DNA of 64,000 bases from Odontesthes bonariensis (taxonomy: Eukaryota; Chordata; Actinopteri; Atheriniformes; Atherinopsidae), in the NCBI RefSeq assembly GCF_027942865.1, contig NC_134515.1, forward strand, positions 2,858,839-2,922,838, written 5' to 3'. This document shows positions 28,014 through 39,549 of this stretch, one piece after another. A model generated the notes under the pieces. The model ran no database searches. It worked only from the letters and a program-made list of their open reading frames with translations, and was not told the DNA's origin. Position numbers and translations under genes: made by a program. Positions within the stretch are counted from its first letter, which is position 1, and each line of letters opens with the position of its first letter.

Positions 28014-31000
28014 GAGAGGGGCCTGATAACTGAAGGCTCTGCCTCCCAAACTGGCAGCCGGTTCCACAGAGAGGGGCCTGATAACTGAAGGCTCTGCCTC
28101 CCAAACTGGCAACCGGTTCCACAGAGAGGGGCCTGATAACTGAAGGCTCTGCCTCCCAAACTGGCAGCCGGTCCCACAGAGAGGGGCCTGATAACTGAAG
28201 GCTCTGCCTCCCAAACTGGCAGCCGGTTCCACAGAGAGGGGCCTGATAACTGAATGCTCTGCCTCCCAAACTGGCAGCTGGTTCCACAGAGAGGGGCCTG
28301 ATAACTGAAGGCTCTGCCTCCCAAACTGGCAGCTGGTTCCATCAGAGAGGGGCCTGATAACTGAAGGCTCTGCCTCCCAAACTGGCAGCTGGTTCCACAG
28401 AGAGGGGCCTGATAACTGAAGGCTCTGCCTCCCAAACTGGCAGCTGGTTCCACAGAGAGGGGCCTGATAACTGAAGGCTCTGCCTCCCAAACTGGCAGCT
28501 GGTCCCACAGAGAGGGGCCTGATAACTGAAGGCTCTGCCTCCCAAACTGGCAGCTGGTTCCACAGAGAGGGGCCTGATAACTGAAGGCTCTGCCTCCCAA
28601 ACTGGCAGCTGGTTCCACAGAGAGGGGCCTGATAACTGAAGGCTCTGCCCCCCAAACTGGCAGCTGGTTCCACAGAGAGGGGCCTGATAACTGAAGGCTC
28701 TGCCTCCCAAACTGGCAGCTGGTTCCACAGAGAGGGGCCTGATAACTGAAGGCTCTGCCCCCCAAACTGGCAGCTGGTTCCACAGAGAGGGGCCTGATAG
28801 CTGAAGGCTCTGCCTCCCAAACTGGCAGCTGGTTCCACAGAGAGGGGCCTGATAACTGAAGGCTCTGCCTCCCAAACTGGCAGCTGGTTCCATCAGAGAG
28901 GGGCCTGATAACTGAATGCTCTGCCTCCCAAACTGGCAGCTGGTTCCGCAGAGAGGGGCCTGATAACTGAAGGCTCTGCCTCCCAAACTGGCAGCTGGTT
29001 CCGCAGAGAGGGGCCTGATAACTGAAGGCTCTGCCTCCCAAACTGGCAGCTGGTCCCACAGAGAGGGGCCTGATAACTGAAGGCTCTGCCTCCCAAACTG
29101 GCAGCTGGTTCCACAGCGAGGGGCCTGATGACTGAAGGCTCTGCCTCCCAAACTGGCAGCTGGTTCCACAGAGAGGGGCCTGATAACTGAAGGCTCTGCC
29201 TCCCAAACTGGCAGCTGGTTCCACAGAGAGGGGCCTGATAGCTGAAGGCTCTGCCTCCCAAACTGGCAGCTGGTTCCACAGAGAGGGGCCTGATAACTGA
29301 AGGCTCTGCCTCCCAAACTGGCAGCTGGTTCCACAGAGAGGGGCCTGATAACTGAAGGCTCTGCCTCCCAAACTGGCAGCTGGTTCTACAGAGAGGGGCC
29401 TGATAACTGAAGGCTCTGCCCCCCAAACTGGCAGCTGGTTCCACAGAGAGGGGCCTGATAACTGAAGGCTCTGCCTCCCAAACTGGCAGCTGGTTCCACA
29501 GAGAGGGGCCTGATAACTGAAGGCTCTGCCTCCCAAACTGGCAGCTGGTTCCACAGAGAGGGGCCTGATAACTGAAGGCTCTGCCTCCCAAACTGGCAGC
29601 TGGTTCCACAGAGAGGGGCCTGATAACTGAAGGCTCTGCCTCCCAAACTGGCAGCTGGTTCCACAGAGAGGGGCCTGATAACTGAAGGCTCTGCCTCCCA
29701 AACTGGCAGCTGGTTCCACAGAGAGGGGCCTGATAACTGAAGGCTCTGCCTCCCAAACTGGCAGCTGGTTCCACAGAGAGGGGCCTGATAACTGAAGGCT
29801 CTGCCTCCCAAACTGGCAGCTGGTTCCACAGAGAGGGGCCTGATAACTGAAGGCTCTGCCTCCCAAACTGGCAGCTGGTTCCGCAGAGAGGGGCCTGATA
29901 ACTGAAGGCTCTGCCTCCCAAACTGGCAGCTGGTTCCACAGCGAGGGGCCTGATAACTGAAGGCTCTGCCTCCCAAACTGGCAGCTGGTTCCGCAGAGAG
30001 GGGCCTGATAACTGAAGGCTCTGCCTCCCAAACTGGCAGCTGGTTCCGCAGAGAGGGGCCTGATAACTGAAGGCTCTGCCTCCCAAACTGGCAGCTGGTT
30101 CCGCAGAGAGGGGCCTGATAACTGAAGGCTCTGCCTCCCAAACTGGCAGCTGGTCCCACAGAGAGGGGCCTGATAACTGAAGGCTCTGCCTCCCAAACTG
30201 GCAGCTGGTTCCACAGCGAGGGGCCTGATAACTGAAGGCTCTGCCTCCCAAACTGGCAGCTGGTTCCACAGAGAGGGGCCTGATAACTGAAGGCTCTGCC
30301 TCCCAAACTGGCAGCTGGTTCCACAGAGAGGGGCCTGATAGCTGAAGGCTCTGCCTCCCAAACTGGCAGCTGGTTCCACAGAGAGGGGCCTGATAACTGA
30401 AGGCTCTGCCTCCCAAACTGGCAGCTGGTTCCACAGAGAGGGGCCTGATAACTGAAGGCTCTGCCTCCCAAACTGGCAGCTGGTTCCACAGAGAGGGGCC
30501 TGATAACTGAAGGCTCTGCCTCCCAAACTGGCAGCTGGTTCCACAGAGAGGGGCCTGATAACTGAAGGCTCTGCCTCCCAAACTGGCAGCTGGTTCCACA
30601 GAGAGGGGCCTGATAACTGAAGGCTCTGCCTCCCAAACTGGCAGCTGGTTCCACAGAGAGGGGCCTGATAACTGAAGGCTCTGCCTCCCAAACTGGCAGC
30701 TGGTTCCACAGAGAGGGGCCTGATAACTGAAGGCTCTGCCTCCCAAACTGGCAGCTGGTTCCACAGAGAGGGGCCTGATAACTGAAGGCTCTGCCTCCCA
30801 AACTGGCAGCTGGTTCCACAGAGAGGGGCCTGATAACTGAAGGCTCTGCCTCCCAAACTGGCAGCTGGTTCCACAGAGAGGGGCCTGATAACTGAAGGCT
30901 CTGCCTCCCAAACTGGCAGCTGGTTCCACAGAGAGGGGCCTGATAACTGAAGGCTCTGCCTCCCAAACTGGCAGCTGGTTCCACAGCGAGGGGCCTGATA

Positions 31001-31165
31001 ACTGAAGGCTCTGCCTCCCAAACTGGCAGCTGGTTCCACAGAGAGGGGCCTGATAACTGAAGGCTCTGCCTCCCAAACTGGCAGCTGGTTCCACAGAGAG
31101 GGGCCTGATAACTGAAGGCTCTGCCTCCCAAACTGGCAGCTGGTTCCACAGCGAAGGGCCTGATA
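28014..31165. repeat. 55-bp satellite, about 57 copies
   Basis: The unit contains GGTTCCACAGAGAGGGGCCT, GATAACTGAAGGCTCTGCC and TCCCAAACTGGCAGCT. Copies are highly similar, with marker variants (CCGCAG, TCCCAC, ACAGCG, GATAGC, CCCCCAAAC). Three markers recur exactly 1,100 bp apart, showing a 20-unit block duplication. The unit has no stop codon in minus-strand frames, so reading frames of more than 1,000 codons arise and fuse to the BED fragment; these are not genes. Confidence 0.97.
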
Positions 31166-31551
31166 GACATGTTAGCTGAGTCTCTGGACTGTGAATCCAA
31201 AGATTCACAGTCCAGAGACCCAGACTTAGCCACACAGTCCAGAGAGCCTGAGCTGGCCACAGCCACAGAGGCTGACTTAGCCTGAGAGCCCATGGGGCCC
31301 CGGCCCATGGACCCACAGTTTCGAGCCCCTCCCTCCCACCCTCAGACTTTGGGGATGTCTGGGATCCATCCCTTAAGGGGGGGGCTCCCCCTCGCCGGAT
31401 GTCCGGCTGCCGGACAGTCTCCGGCTCCTCCTCCTGCCACGTCATCGGATGTCCGGCCACCCGCCAGGCCGTCTCTGGCTTTGAGCCCTTCCCTCCCACC
31501 CTCAGACTTTTGGGTCGTCTGGGATCCACCACTTAAGGGGGGGGGGGGCTC
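31166..31551 (+). mobile_element. 3' internal end of an LTR retrotransposon, with duplicated polypurine tract
   Basis: A G-run preceded by CTTAA (about 31533-31549) directly precedes the LTR and is the expected polypurine tract. A second near-copy of the same block (CCCTCAGACTTTGGGGATGT ... CTTAAGGGGGGGG) lies near 31340-31385. A perfect 18-bp hairpin occupies 31180-31219. Upstream gag/pol are missing; the 55-bp array takes their place. Confidence 0.6.
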
Positions 31552-32025
31552 TGTCACGCCCACGGGACTCTGCCCATGTTTTTAGTTTTATGTTATGTTT
31601 TGGTTTTCAGTTCTTGTTTTTAGTCTTGTCATTGTTTTTCCCCTCACTCTGGTCATTAGTTCATTCCCATCATTAGTTCATTACTGCAGCCGTTAGTCAT
31701 TGTCACCAGCTGCACCCTGTCTCCAATCACTCCCAGCCCTCTATTTAGTTTCCAGTCTCCCCTGTCAGTTTGTCAGATCCTTACCCATGTTACCTAACTT
31801 CCTACCCTTGTTACCGGCCTTCACCCCTCATGCCTCGTTATGTCGTCTTGCTAAGCTAAGTATTTATTCATTCCATGCCATGTCAAGTTATTTGTTTGAT
31901 TTTTCATTTTTGGAATCCGGCTCAGTCGTGCTTTTTGTTTGAACTTTGATTTTTGTGAGAAATAAATCCAAGTTTGCTCTTTTGAAAGTCCGCATCCGTG
32001 TCCTACCTCCCCCCCAAACCTGACA
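31552..32025 (+). mobile_element. Long terminal repeat (3' LTR), 474 bp
   Basis: It starts TGTCACGCCC and ends AACCTGACA, the TG...CA form of LTRs. It contains AATAAA near its 3' end (AGAAATAAATCCAAG) and follows a polypurine tract. A diverged copy in inverted orientation at 53226-53666 has 5-bp duplications. The family is probably Gypsy-like but this is not tested. Confidence 0.75.
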
Positions 32026-32180
32026 CCATTGCTCTAGTTATGGCCTGACCAGAACATCTATCAACCGTATCGTGATGAGTTGTAATAAAAACAAGGGCGT
32101 CAGCTTGTTTTTCTTATATTTTTTGCCTGCATGATAAACCAATATTTAACTTTTTAAAACATGATGACTCAAACACTAAG

Positions 32181-32210
32181 GTATATAAAGGCAACTGAAG
32201 GTATATAAAG
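32181..32210 (+). promoter_or_regulatory. Twin TATA boxes of the single-domain lectin gene
   Basis: GTATATAAAG occurs at 32181-32190 and again at 32201-32210, inside a 13-bp sequence (AAGGTATATAAAG) repeated with a 20-bp period. A likely noncoding first exon follows and ends at 32275 (TTCGAG, then GTAAAG). Confidence 0.75.
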
Positions 32211-32335
32211 ACTGCGTGTTACCCTCCTCAGGACATCCTGTCACCAGGTACTGAGACTGCAACAGCTTCTTCGAGGTAAAGTTGGAATTCTTGTTGTTCT
32301 ATTCGATATCTTCTGGCTTTATTTTGCAGTGAAAC

Positions 32336-32714
32336 ATCCTGTAACTTTGTCCTGTAACTTTATCCTTTAATTTCGTCCCGTAACTTTGTCCCGTAACTTT
32401 GTCCCGTAACTTTGTCCCGTAACTTTGTCCCGTAACTTTGTCCCGTAACTTTGTCCCTTAACTTTGTCCCGTAACTTTGTCCCTTAACTTTGTCCCTTAA
32501 CTTTGTCCCGTAACTTTGTCCCGTAACTTCGTCCCGTAACTTCTTCTTGTAACTTCGTCCTTTAATTTCGTCCCGTAACTTTGTCCCGTAACTTTGTCCC
32601 GTAACTTCTTCTTGTAACTTCGTCCCGTAACTTCTTCTTGTAACTTTGTCCCGTAACTTTGTCCCGTAACTTTGTCCTTTAATTCCGTCCCGTAACTTTG
32701 TCCCGTAACTTTCC
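32336..32714. repeat. 14-bp tandem array in lectin intron 1
   Basis: About 26 units of CGTAACTTTGTCCC and variants (CTTAACTTTGTCCC, CGTAACTTCTTCTTG) occupy most of the intron between the noncoding first exon and the start-codon exon, ending about 40 bases before the acceptor. Confidence 0.95.
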
Positions 32715-32756
32715 TGCGTACTGATTTACATTCTCACCTTTCTCATTTTTACGCAG

Positions 32757-35700
32757 ATGGCATCAGCTCTTCAGGTCGCTGTGCTCCTCTGTTTGAGCTG
32801 CGCGCTGTGGATTGGAGCAGATGTGAGAATTTTTCTTCGAACTATTTGAAATCTGTACCACTTGTGAGCTGTCGTAGTAATTTTCATGGTGGTTAGACTC
32901 TTTTCTGGGACCTCAGCTTCCAGTTGATCGTTTCAATGAGAAAACCTAAACTGTGTCTTTTCCATCCACAGGCGGGATGCTTCATACAAAAAAGTAGGTT
33001 TCATGTTTGAACTGTGCGAACCTTTTCAGGAACCTATCGATAATCCGTCTGTTCAGCTTTCCATGAAACTGTCGAGTGCGCTTAAAAGATTCACAAGCTT
33101 TCAGTAGTGATGTGAAAAAGTCAGAAAACTCTGATGAAATTCTAAACTTGATCTGGTCTTAAAACCAAGTAACTTCCGTTAACTTATTGAACAACGGACC
33201 AAAACCGATGTTTGCCGTCTCAGCTCGATGAATGACTGAACTACGACTAACTTACATGTAGAACCTGGTGTCCTTCCTGTTCTTGTGGACCGTTTGAGCT
33301 TGAAAACGCGGCTCTGATGCTCACTTTGATGTTTTGCAGTTGTTCCCTGTGAGACCTGCCCCAGCGGTTGGTCTTCTTTTCAAGGCTCCTGTTACCGGCT
33401 GTTCAGAAGTAAGAGTAACTGGATTTCTGCTGAGGTACAACACCTGTCACTGCGTTAAAAATAAGAAACATTCCAGCTTCAGTAGCGTAAGAAAACCTGG
33501 CAGCAGTGCAAGAAACACTCATTCCAGTTTTATTTCTTAGTTTTTTTTAAACCATCTTAAGCACGAGGAAATGTTTTAGGGTTTTTTATTCTCCTTTTTT
33601 CTGCTTTAAGTCCTAACGTGAGGAAGCCTGAGCGGCACAGTGTGGGGATGTCGCTGCAGTTCTGTTTATCAACCTTTGCTTTGCACCATCTCCCTCCAGT
33701 GTTACTTTTTTTTTCCAACTTTATTAAAGCTCTTCAATGGTATACAAAACAAGTCAGGGAAGTAATCTTGACATTGGCTGTGTTCGAAACCGCATACTAC
33801 ATACAACATACTCCATACAACATACTACATACTAATCGATCAGACAGTATGCAGAGCGTTTACCCACAATGCATTTCCCTCCTGCCCAAGCCGAAATCAG
33901 CCGGCCTGAAGCTGATTTCGCTTAAGCTCTAAACTCTGTAAACTTTAGCAACATTTGAAACATTTTCAGGTGAGAAAGTAGTCGTTTAGATCCCCAACGT
34001 GTTGAAAACCTGACAAAATACCGGCTGTTTACAATTTTGTTCCCACGAATTCGGCGCTACTAAAGCTAGCCGCAGTGAGCTAACGCACTTCCGGTTATTT
34101 TCACAAAATAAAATACCCGTTGCCTTTTATCATAGGGAAAGCCATTACCATACAATTGGTGCTTTTGTTTTGAAAACAGGAAGTGAAGCTACCCTCGTTG
34201 TAGCTAGCTTGAAACTGCCGTTTTGACAGGAAATGACGATCGGCGACGTCACGTTACGTTGCATCTTGGGTAGTTTGAGTATGAGTAGTAACCTCATGAT
34301 GCATACCCAACATTTCAGAGAATCTAGTATGCATCCGGGAACTTCTCGCTTACTCAAACCCGCCTACTAACTCAAAAAGTTAGTAGGAGAAGTATGTGGT
34401 TTCGAACACAGCCACTGTTACAGTTTACAAAACCGAACGTGAAGTGAAAAAAAAAGAAAAAGAAAAGTACAATAAGAACAAATGTGGCGTGGGCTGAGCA
34501 TCTTATTTAAAACGGCAAAGATTTAGCAATGCTTTGATACATCAGTTGTTTTCTTGCTTGGATTAGAGACATATTTAAGTGTTTTAAAATATTGAACAAA
34601 ATAGTTTAGAAAGACAGTAAACAGCGGAACAGTATCTTTCCATTTACCTGTATGAATCAAATATTTACTCAAAATGATCACAAGATTACTGACATCAGAG
34701 TTCAGATTGTCCATGAAATAAAGAATGTCCTTAGATGTGAAAAAAGGTAAATTAGAAATTTTAAGTGAGACCCAACCATGAATATCAGACCAGAAAGCAT
34801 TAACATGTTGAAGCTGTAAAAAAAAAAGATCTGTAGTTTCTATTTGAGAGGAGCAGAAGACACATGGATCAGAAACTTAAATCTTCTATGTGGAAAATCT
34901 CCAACGGGGTATACATCAGATATAATTTTGAAGTGGGTTTCTTTTACCTTAGGAGAAATTGGATATTTCATATAAAGAGAAAATGACTTCTTTAAAGTCT
35001 TGTCTTTTATTGTTGACATTAAAATTACAAAATATTTTTTTGTTTAAATGCTAGGGAGACCAATCTATTACTACATCTTTTATCATGAAGCAATACATTA
35101 TCAATTGTCCTCTCCAGCGTTCCTGCAACGCATACGGAGGAAATCTGGCCTCCATCCGGTCCTCAAGTGAGTTCAACTTCCTGAAGCGGATCATCTTGAC
35201 GGCAGGAAACAACGAAAGAACTTGGGTCGGAGGCCATGATGCTATACAGGTGATACTTTAGGTTGCTCCCGACAGCTTAGAACACGACCGTGACCCCGCT
35301 GGCTCAGGGATGAGTGTCCAGCTCAGACGGAGGACTTTAATTGTATGAATACAAAGTTAAATAAATGCTATTTCAATTACAGCAGAAATATCCATTTATT
35401 TCACATTTTATATCTTAATATTAGTTTATTTTTATTTTTTTTGCTGCATTTATTGCCATTTTAATTGGATTAATTAATTATTTGATATTATGAGAGTTTT
35501 ATACATACAAATTTACATAAAATTATATTTAATTTCAGAACGGAATATGGATGTGGACCAACGGTGCAAGGTTTACCTTCAGTTCCTGGGGCCGAGGTGA
35601 ACCCAACAACACTGGAGGTCGTGAGAGTTGTATGGAGATCATGAACGCAGGTACCAACTCATTGTTGCAGTGTAAATGGAGGTTTCTAAGGTCAGAAACG

Positions 35701-35990
35701 ATGGCGCTAAGAGGCTGTTACAGAACGAATGATCAATCTGATTGGTTAAAGTAGCTCTTTTCTCTCCACGAAGCCTCCATGAAGTATTAAAAACAGTCAC
35801 ATGTCCTCTTACTTTCTTATTAGTGTGTTTTGTTATTTTTAAATCAGAATTAACCAGGAAAGAAACTAATTTGTCAAGAAAGTTGCAGCATAAAACCTCT
35901 GACTGTATTCATACTTTTACAGCAAAAAGCTACGTCAACGACGAAAGATGTTCCAGAGAGAATTACTTCATCTGCGCCAGAGGCCCATAG
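32757..35990 (+). CDS. Secreted single-domain C-type lectin (complete, 6 coding exons)
   Basis: Coding exons: 32757-32822, 32972-32993, 33340-33434, 35118-35249, 35539-35650, 35923-35990; all junctions are GT-AG and phases agree, giving 495 bp and 164 residues. The start codon is the first three bases of its exon. Residues 1-21 are a signal peptide (MASALQVAVLLCLSCALWIG). One long-form C-type lectin domain follows: CETCPSGWSSFQGSCYRLF, NAYGGNLASI, TWVGGHDA, GRGEPNNTGGRESCMEI and NDERCSRENYFIC. The EPN triplet and NDE segment fit calcium-dependent binding of mannose-type sugars; the usual WND Trp is Val. The architecture matches fish secreted lectins of the ladderlectin type, active in mucus or plasma. 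AATAAA at 36103-36108 is the likely polyadenylation signal. Intron 4 carries an L1 fragment and a DNA element. Confidence 0.93.
33705..35060 (-). mobile_element. L1-like LINE 3' fragment in lectin intron, interrupted
   Basis: On the minus strand, 34714-34523 encodes DNLNSDVSNLVIILSKYLIH ... VFLNYFVQYFK, like the end of an L1-type ORF2, with an upstream CxFC-like segment near 34850. The plus-strand left edge is a T-run (complement of the A tail) at 33709. The element at 33775-34414 interrupts the 3' UTR. Confidence 0.7.
33775..34414 (-). mobile_element. Nonautonomous DNA element, copy 2 (complete)
   Basis: The ends are TGGCTGTGTTCGAAACC and GGTTTCGAACACAGCCA, perfect inverted repeats. The interior matches 2200-2640 in inverted orientation. 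Next to the left end are a handful of CATACTACATACAACATAC motifs, the seed of the big array in copy 1. No duplication of flanking bases is obvious. Confidence 0.85.
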
Positions 35991-36640
35991 TTGTGTCATG
36001 CTCCACTCAGCTGACACGAACACGTCGCTTCCACCGGGATGTCAAGCCTCGATGACATTACTGCTGGAAGACATGATGACAAATGTGACTTCAGATCATT
36101 CAAATAAATAAATGAAAGCATATCAACAGTCTGTCTCAGCTGTTTGCATCGTGTTCATTTTCAAAATAAAGATGATTTCATGCATGAAAATGCTCATTTA
36201 TCTTCTGATTTACCTCAAACATTTCATAACTTTTCTGGATATTATCAGACATTGATTCATGTTCTGAAAGATACTCTATGGATTTGCCTCTTTCATTTGG
36301 TCTGATCCTTCTTTATTATTATTCAATCAAATATAGAGTGTATTATTTTAAGATTGTAACATTTAACTCTGTTTAATCCCGACATCCCGCTATTCCGACT
36401 TGTTTGGAAGGGTTGCAGGAGAAAGCTTCTTCTCTCTGAAAAGAACATGAGGTGAAGGTGAAATGCTTTAGTGGGAATTCAGGTGTATTAATATAACTCA
36501 CTGTTTTTACAACAAGAACTGCAGAAAGTTTGAACATTGGAGCATGCACGGAGCACCAAGGCCAATTTAAGTCTTAATGAGTGTAAAACGTGCAACAAAG
36601 GACAGACACGGAGACGAGATAACGACGGACATCGAAAAAC
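35991..36640 (+). other. 3' UTR of the lectin and intergenic DNA
   Basis: The polyadenylation signal is at 36103-36108. Beyond it nothing is recognised. Confidence 0.5.
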
Positions 36641-37840
36641 AAAAATAACGTAAATCTGTCTGTTTGCACATTTGTAGGCCTATATTCTAAATGGAGTAAG
36701 TAGAACTGGAAAATTTCTGAAGAAATTTTGATGGGTGCCAATCTACTGCCCTATCAACAAACCATTTAGTTCAATTGAAGTTGAGTCTCCTGTCACATAT
36801 AAACTTTGAATGAGGTCTCTGAGATGTCGTATGGCTGAGTTATGAGAACTCCAAAATAGGGCAGTTTTTGGTATTTTTGGCTCGTTAAGTGCTTTTCAAT
36901 TGATTTTTCCATTGAATTTTGGGCTTCTGCGAGTCTCAAAATGGAGAAGACAGGTCTGCTGAAGGAAGCTATGTAATTTTTATCAAGGTCCTGTTTAAAA
37001 TACAGCTTTAATGGCATTTTCAAAATGGCCTCGTTAAGTGCTTTTCAATGCATTTTCCCATTGCATTATGGGTATTTTCAAAATTCCCCTCACTATCAGT
37101 TTAAAGGAGAAAAGCAGATCAGATTTATAACATGAAGCTGTTATAACAGGGCAGCCATCTTTGCTCTGCCCTCATAAGCAGTCTTATAACAGAGCAGGCT
37201 AACTAGGCGTTGCCCCGGTAACAGGAGCAGGTGCGGCTCATCTGTGTCTCTGACATGTACGCTCACTATGGCTTCTTAAAATTGCACTATAATTTTGACT
37301 GCACTCGACTGTCTCGAACAAACGGTCACTATTCGAAAAGTAATAGTCGTATCCTAATAATTCTTGAACCGTCAGCGCCCCAAGAGACGGCAGAAGCCAG
37401 CGGTGTAATTTTCATTCGCCTACTATGTGTGGCTCGCTTTTTATGGCAGTTTTAAAATCATTTTTCACCTGAATTTGATGATTTTAGGCGTTTATAATGG
37501 GCGGAATGTCAGCGGGAGGGCCGACTCTCTGCGCTCAGAGGCAATTTGTGAGGAATCTGTCTGGCAGAGCTCAATGAGTGTGACTTTGTGTGAAAGAGGA
37601 CAAAAATGCCTACGTTTTGAAGTTAAATTTGCCCAGATCGGGCAGATATTTTTGGACATGAGAGACATTTGTTCGAGGAATTGGTGTAGTATCTAATTTA
37701 GAGTGAGAAACAGAGTGGGAGAGACACCTCGGCCGAGATGTAGTCTTCCTAAAACGTAAGCTGCCGTTGTGTCAAAGCTGTATAATGTATCAACAAACCC
37801 TTTTGTTCATTTAAAGAGTCTTCTGTCACGTATAAACTTT
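36641..37840. mobile_element. Unclassified dispersed repeat family
   Basis: Phrases such as TTTGATGGGTGCCAATCTAC, CACATATAAACTTTGAATGA and AAGTGCTTTTCAATGCATTT recur at 37760-37840, 38604-38650, 39550-39700 and 47900-48230. No terminal repeats or protein could be assigned. The uninterrupted stretch at 36795-36830 serves as the empty site for the insertion at 37841. Confidence 0.5.
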
Positions 37841-38603
37841 AGCCCCTTTCATACTGCCGAATAACCCGCGTTTAATCTGCGAATTTAGCGTGTCCGCTGT
37901 TGCGTTCACACTGCCGACCTGTCGCTGTTGTTCTGAATCAGCTGTCCATTCTGTCTTTTAAACTCCTCACGCCATGCCCACGTCCGACCCGCGTCGATTG
38001 CGTTCACATCAAACTCGGCTCGGCAAAAAGACTAGGGTCTGACGCGGGTCGAAAGGCGAGTCGAGTTGACGCGAGGAGTTTAAAAGACAGAATGGACAGC
38101 TGATTCAGAACAACAGCGACAGGTGAGGACAAGTTTTACTCTGTTTTAGCCTACATCAAGTTCGAGACATTTTTTAATATGGCCAACTGGGGAGACAAGG
38201 AGGTCCTCGAGCTCCTCAGCCTCCGAGCAGAGGACGTTATTTACCGCCACATTTCGGGGACTATAGTGCTCTTGTATTCTCCGCATATGTTCTTCGGCGG
38301 ATTCCCACGTTATAACCATCCACACCCCGTAAAATAACATCTCCATGAACTGCATATACAATTGCAAAAACGAGTCCTCAAGGTGTATTTAACCCTACCT
38401 CCGACGCATGGCTTGTGCCTACGTCATTGTACACGCCCAGCATTTTATGTGTTTCGTGTGACGCTCTGCCACTAGGCAACGCCCCCTGAACTCGGCTTCA
38501 AGCGGCATGGGTCACCAACACGCCACGCGTTCACATTGCTCGACGCGGGTCGAAGGTGCAATTTGGACCCGCTAAGGTAGCGGGTCGCAGTGTGAAAGGG
38601 GCT
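37841..38603. mobile_element. Nonautonomous PIF/Harbinger-like element, 3-bp duplication
   Basis: It starts AGCCCCTTTCATACTGCCG and ends CGCAGTGTGAAAGGGGCT. TTT flanks both sides; the related empty site TATAAACTTTGAATGAGG at 36800 confirms the boundaries. A perfect 52-bp inverted repeat lies inside (37917-37968 and 38073-38124). A 3-bp duplication and GGGCT-like ends fit PIF/Harbinger. No transposase frame is intact. Confidence 0.8.
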
Positions 38604-38652
38604 TTTGAATGAGGTCTGTGTTATGCTTTATGGCTGAGAAAATGCCCTCATT

Positions 38653-39549
38653 AGCCCTTTTTCCATCAGATTCTGTAGCGAATTAAAAGTTATATCGCAT
38701 TACTTTGTTGCGATATAAGATGCGTTCGGTTGGTTTTCCATCAAACAGGACGATTCTAGCGAAATAAAATGACATCACCGGAACGTGCTGATGCGCATTA
38801 TTCTGACTCGACCAGATGATTTTCCATTACAAAAGTGGCGAATTGTAGCGAATTAGAATGCTCGGTAGCGGGAATTTAATTGCTCGCACTGTTATTATCA
38901 GCCTCCTGTTATAACAGTTGCTTTAACTTTCAAGGCTACGTACCTTTTCACCACCGGCTTTCGTTTTATTTATTAGGCTAGTTACTTATTTAGAGTTATG
39001 GACCGTAGGATAGGACTAAACATGCTGCTAGTGCTTATAATAGCCGTCAGAAATTCAAGAAGGAGGATCCTTCATCCGCAGGATCCGCAGCATAATTAAT
39101 TCTCTCCTCACTCTCATCGATGAGAGCGAGGCGAGAATTAATTATGCTGCTTCAGGACCTCCCGAATTGTGTTTAAAAAAAGCAGAGTCTCTGCTCTCGA
39201 CCAGTTGTTTCTTTTATCATCGGACATTGTTGTTACTAGTTGTTGCTGCTGTTTTGATACCGACAGGATAGGTGAAATGGGGCGGCTGAGCGGCTCAACA
39301 ACAACATTCGAATCCTCGCGCTTTACCAATACCATCTGCGCATGCGTGGCTAGTCTGAATCGCATTAACCTTTTCCATCACTTCTGTAGCGATACAACTT
39401 AGCCCTGAACCACCTATTTCGAGCGAATTGATTTAATGCGACAAAACAGGCGTTCTAGCGATTTAACCGTTTTTCCATCACATGTATCGCACTAACTTCT
39501 TGATGCGCATCAAATTAAAGGGAATCATGTCGTTGATGGAAAAAGGGCT
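38653..39549. mobile_element. Nonautonomous element with AGCCCTTTTTCCATCA ends
   Basis: The left end AGCCCTTTTTCCATCAGATT and right end TTGATGGAAAAAGGGCT are inverted repeats. Subterminal words TTTTCCATCA recur several times inside. An inner inverted repeat, GCAGCATAATTAATTCTC, lies at about 39087 and 39134. It is inserted in the same unclassified repeat family as its neighbour, probably at a TA. Confidence 0.75.

Noticed and set aside
27701..31039. A 1,112-codon minus-strand frame joined to a BED finger
   Set aside because: It is a 55-bp satellite read in rotating frames (55-residue protein repeat); other minus-strand frames are also open, and there is no promoter or splice evidence.
28014..31165. 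CRISPR-like appearance of regular repeats
   Set aside because: There are no unique spacers; the whole 55-bp unit repeats. The host is a eukaryote.
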